DNA of 64,000 nucleotides from Alteromonas sp. 1_MG-2023 (GTDB lineage Bacteria > Pseudomonadota > Gammaproteobacteria > Enterobacterales > Alteromonadaceae), in assembly GCF_030547075.1 (NCBI RefSeq), contig NZ_JAUOQH010000007.1, positions 124,001 to 188,000 on the forward strand. The letters are read 5' to 3'. The notes under the pieces are model-generated. The model was given only the letters and a program-made list of their open reading frames with translations, searched no databases and had not been told where the DNA came from. Shown one piece after another: positions 61,700 to 64,000 of this stretch; the first letter of the stretch is position 1, and the number at the start of each line of letters is the position of its first letter. The position numbers and the translations under genes are program-made.

Positions 61700-62506
61700 T
61701 TAGCCTGCAATTAGGCTAGTAAGTGCGGTACTTTGCTCATCGAGTTGTGACGACTGGGTTTGAATAGAAGCCAGCTGCATTGAAAGTTGATTACGCTTAG
61801 CCAGTAGCTCTTCATGCGCCTGTTGAGTCTTTGCTTTATCTTCTGTTAGCGACGCAATTTCTTCTTCACTGTCTTCAAGTGCACTGTCTAAATATAAAAG
61901 TGTTTCGTTGTAGCGAGTTTCAAGCATTTCATTTTCTTCTCGCAGTGCCTTAACTTCACTTAGAAGTGCTGTTGCCTCAGCAATTTCGGCTTTGGTTAAT
62001 GACGCTTTGCTTTTAAGCAACTCAACCCTATCTTCCATGGTAGTAATATTTAATTTGGTTGCCGCTAACTCGTCTTCGCGTGTTTTAATCGCGTTTTCAG
62101 ATGCTTCAATTTCTGACTCTAAGAACTCGTAATTACTGGCATAATTCATCCGTCTTATGGCTATCGCTTCACCTATGTATTTTCCCAATTTATCGCCGGC
62201 TATCCCTCCGAGCGTGGCACATCCCGCCATAAGCAGCGTGTTGCCGTTAAATTTCTTATAACACGCGAATCCTCCGACAATAGCGCCAATAACTTGGCCA
62301 ACAGTCCGAGCAGTACTGATGTCCTCTTTACCTAATTCTTCAACTGGCGAACTCACTTCAAATGAGCTGAAGTCCATACCGCCTTCACTACTTCCCTGAT
62401 TACTCTCTGGCGTTAAAGCCCCCATCAAACTTTCTGCTGTATTTGTGCACCCTGTCATGAGTAAGCATGCAATGGTCGCTGGTACTACTTTGTTTAACGT
62501 ATTCAT
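61700..62506 (-). CDS. Glycine-zipper and coiled-coil lipoprotein
   Basis: A 268-residue lipoprotein (lipobox LMTGC, Cys20; next residue Thr). Residues ~70-115 form a Gly-rich zipper (VGQVIGAIVGGFACYKKF, MAGCATLGGIAGDKLGKYIG), suggesting membrane insertion or oligomerisation; residues ~120-260 are coiled coil. Paired with the smaller lipoprotein 12 nt later. Confidence 0.78.
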   Translation of the reverse strand: MNTLNKVVPATIACLLMTGCTNTAESLMGALTPESNQGSSEGGMDFSSFEVSSPVEELGKEDISTARTVGQVIGAIVGGFACYKKFNGNTLLMAGCATLGGIAGDKLGKYIGEAIAIRRMNYASNYEFLESEIEASENAIKTREDELAATKLNITTMEDRVELLKSKASLTKAEIAEATALLSEVKALREENEMLETRYNETLLYLDSALEDSEEEIASLTEDKAKTQQAHEELLAKRNQLSMQLASIQTQSSQLDEQSTALTSLIAG

Positions 62507-62575
62507 CGTTTAAATCCCTATTAAATTGATAGACGTCTTTCAAGTTTGTATTTCGTATGTATCTCGCGCGTAGTC

Positions 62576-64000
62576 TCAACTGCAATCTGTCGGGGTCACC
62601 GTGATGCGCTTTTCGAGTAACGCGGTGATTTTAGATTTTTCACTTAACGACGATGCTTCTTGAATAAGTGCTTTTAGCGACGTGAGATAATCAGCTTTAT
62701 CGTATTTTCCGCGCTGTTGATTTGTACCAATCATGTCGTCAAAGACACTGTCAATTCGGCTTGACGAAGATTGATGACGAGTCACCAAATCGAAGACTCG
62801 CTCTCTGGCTTTGGCTAAATTCTTTTCAATGTTCAAAGTCCGATTTTCAATACCTGAGCGAAGCAATTCTATATTTCGCTCTCCCGCTTCATCCATATCA
62901 TCGATGTCTTCCATAGCGCATAACATTCTCTTTTCAATAGTATTACTGTCGTTATCCATTTCAGCCTTAGTGACCAAAGAATAGATAATATCTATCTCTT
63001 CGTTCACTAATACTTGATTAGATGCCGTACCATTGTCAGTCGACTGCAAGCCATAAAAGACACCAAGCAACACCACCACAGCCAGGCAAAGTGCGCCAAC
63101 CCACACCTTGAAGCTATTATTTTTAGATGCTGATGATGGATGGTGAGATTGAGGATGATTTTGATAAGACTGTGGCTCAGCACCATTGGTAGTCGGCCCT
63201 GTCTGGTAGCCGGTATTACTGCTCACGGGAATAGGGGGGGAACTGATAGCCCCAGCACCAGAACTAACATCAGAAGTCGGCGGTGAAGTAGCATGTGAGG
63301 TTTGAATATGCGCCACATGAGGCGGATAACTTGTCGATGCACCAGGTGGCGAACTAGCCGACGAATCAGGTGAATCTATTCGCGTGGTTTGTTGCTCATC
63401 TAACCCAACGCCCGCGCCCTCATAAACATCTGTTGAAACCGGTACACCTTGCAGCGCTGCGATAACCTCGTTAGCCGTTTGGAATCGCTCACTTACCCGT
63501 ATCGCGATTGATTTTTTAATCGTATTAATGAAATTTTCAGAATACTGGCCTTTAACTTCATCAATACGTGTTAATGCAGGATCAGCCTGCCCTTGAAGCA
63601 CCCGAGCAGTGCGATCTTCAACACGAGGCGGGTTGGCATTAAGGACGATACGCCACATCATGGCGCCCACAGCATGAATGTCTGTCCATGGCCCTAATTC
63701 ACCTTCAGAACCTACTTGCTCTAAGGGTGCATACCCATAAGTTTGCATCTGATTTTCAGACTTTTGAGTGTGACCAAAGTTTTGCTTCGCCGCGCCAAAA
63801 TCTATCAGTAGTGGGCGTTCATCAGTAGAACGAACAAAGATATTGGCAGGCTTAATATCTCTATGCAATACACCTTCGTCATGTATATATTGCAACCCTT
63901 CTAGCACCGGAATCATTAGCTTTATAATTTGCGCTTCAGTGAGTGGACTGCCTTGTGCGGTATGGGCTTTGAGTATTTGAGCGAGCTCTTTCCCTCGCTC
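62576..64000 (-). CDS. Transmembrane Ser/Thr protein kinase (5' end outside window)
   Basis: 475 codons including the stop; the frame stays open to the window edge, so the N-lobe of the kinase is missing. Seen: catalytic loop HRDIKPANIF, DFGAAK, activation segment with QTYGYAPLEQ and APE-like region, GPWTDIHAVGAMMWRI. A long Pro/Ser/Thr-rich linker (TSYPPHVAHIQTS) follows, then one membrane helix (VWVGALCLAVVVLLGVFYGL) and a ~150-residue helical periplasmic domain ending in a Cys. It is a PknB-type receptor kinase without PASTA repeats. It heads the visible part of the operon. Confidence 0.9.
   Translation of the reverse strand, partial: ERGKELAQILKAHTAQGSPLTEAQIIKLMIPVLEGLQYIHDEGVLHRDIKPANIFVRSTDERPLLIDFGAAKQNFGHTQKSENQMQTYGYAPLEQVGSEGELGPWTDIHAVGAMMWRIVLNANPPRVEDRTARVLQGQADPALTRIDEVKGQYSENFINTIKKSIAIRVSERFQTANEVIAALQGVPVSTDVYEGAGVGLDEQQTTRIDSPDSSASSPPGASTSYPPHVAHIQTSHATSPPTSDVSSGAGAISSPPIPVSSNTGYQTGPTTNGAEPQSYQNHPQSHHPSSASKNNSFKVWVGALCLAVVVLLGVFYGLQSTDNGTASNQVLVNEEIDIIYSLVTKAEMDNDSNTIEKRMLCAMEDIDDMDEAGERNIELLRSGIENRTLNIEKNLAKARERVFDLVTRHQSSSSRIDSVFDDMIGTNQQRGKYDKADYLTSLKALIQEASSLSEKSKITALLEKRITVTPTDCS

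Noticed and set aside
55775-64000. Type VI secretion cluster
   Set aside because: Kinase, PP2C and FHA genes are T6SS accessories too, but no sheath, baseplate, IcmF, VgrG or Hcp gene is present in the window.

Overview
The window (about 44% GC by eye, compact Gram-negative gene organisation) looks like the chromosome of a marine gammaproteobacterium of the Alteromonadales (Alteromonas / Paraglaciecola type). Supporting this are outer-membrane TonB receptors, secreted lipoprotein alginate lyases, PQQ biosynthesis and AT-rich intergenic regions. No rRNA, tRNA, CRISPR array, phage or insertion sequence was seen.

Region 1 (1-30.5 kb) is a PQQ-dependent alcohol-oxidation island. It holds a cytochrome c-550 (pedF), a methanol/ethanol-type quinoprotein dehydrogenase whose active site carries the extra Asp typical of lanthanide-dependent enzymes, a MoxJ-like periplasmic binding protein, the four-gene PQQ-associated ABC/beta-propeller set, an M17 aminopeptidase, pqqABCDE (pqqA is a 23-codon gene followed by an attenuator hairpin), an M16-like protease, a TonB receptor with an acidic insertion, a porin, a SHOCT protein, two LuxR-type response regulators, a hybrid PAS histidine kinase with a FIST sensor protein, a NosR-like flavin/iron-sulfur membrane protein, an ExaC-type aldehyde dehydrogenase and a NarX-type sensor kinase. 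A palindrome close to CTCCTCCTTTAGGAGGA precedes seven of these transcription units and probably defines one regulon.

Region 2 (30.6-51.3 kb) starts with an alpha/beta hydrolase and continues with an alginate-utilisation locus: a FadR-type GntR regulator, two PL7 lyases, a two-domain PL6 lyase, a beta-helix lipoprotein with Ig-like repeats, a TonB receptor, two paralogous hexuronate-type MFS transporters, KdgF, and two unrelated candidate reductases for the unsaturated-uronate product DEH (an SDR and a 3-hydroxyisobutyrate-dehydrogenase-type enzyme). Secreted lyases would cut alginate, the TonB receptor imports oligomers, the MFS carriers move monouronates inward, KdgF linearises them and a reductase makes KDG. 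KDG kinase, KDPG aldolase and a PL17 oligoalginate lyase are not in the window. Two recurring short motifs (ATTACCAAW and TTGTYRACCA) mark the promoters.

Region 3 (51.6-55.7 kb) carries a small DUF2780-like exported protein and a large DUF748 (AsmA-like) envelope protein.

Region 4 (55.8-64 kb, continuing off the right edge) is a dense minus-strand operon: transmembrane Ser/Thr kinase, two coiled-coil lipoproteins, FHA protein, MotA/TolQ/ExbB-type channel, second FHA protein, PP2C phosphatase, a membrane protein with a dead trypsin-like periplasmic domain joined by a long coiled coil to a cytosolic FHA domain, and a membrane-anchored vWA protein. I read it as a trans-envelope phospho-signalling machine with a possible ion-driven motor; it is the best candidate for an undescribed system.
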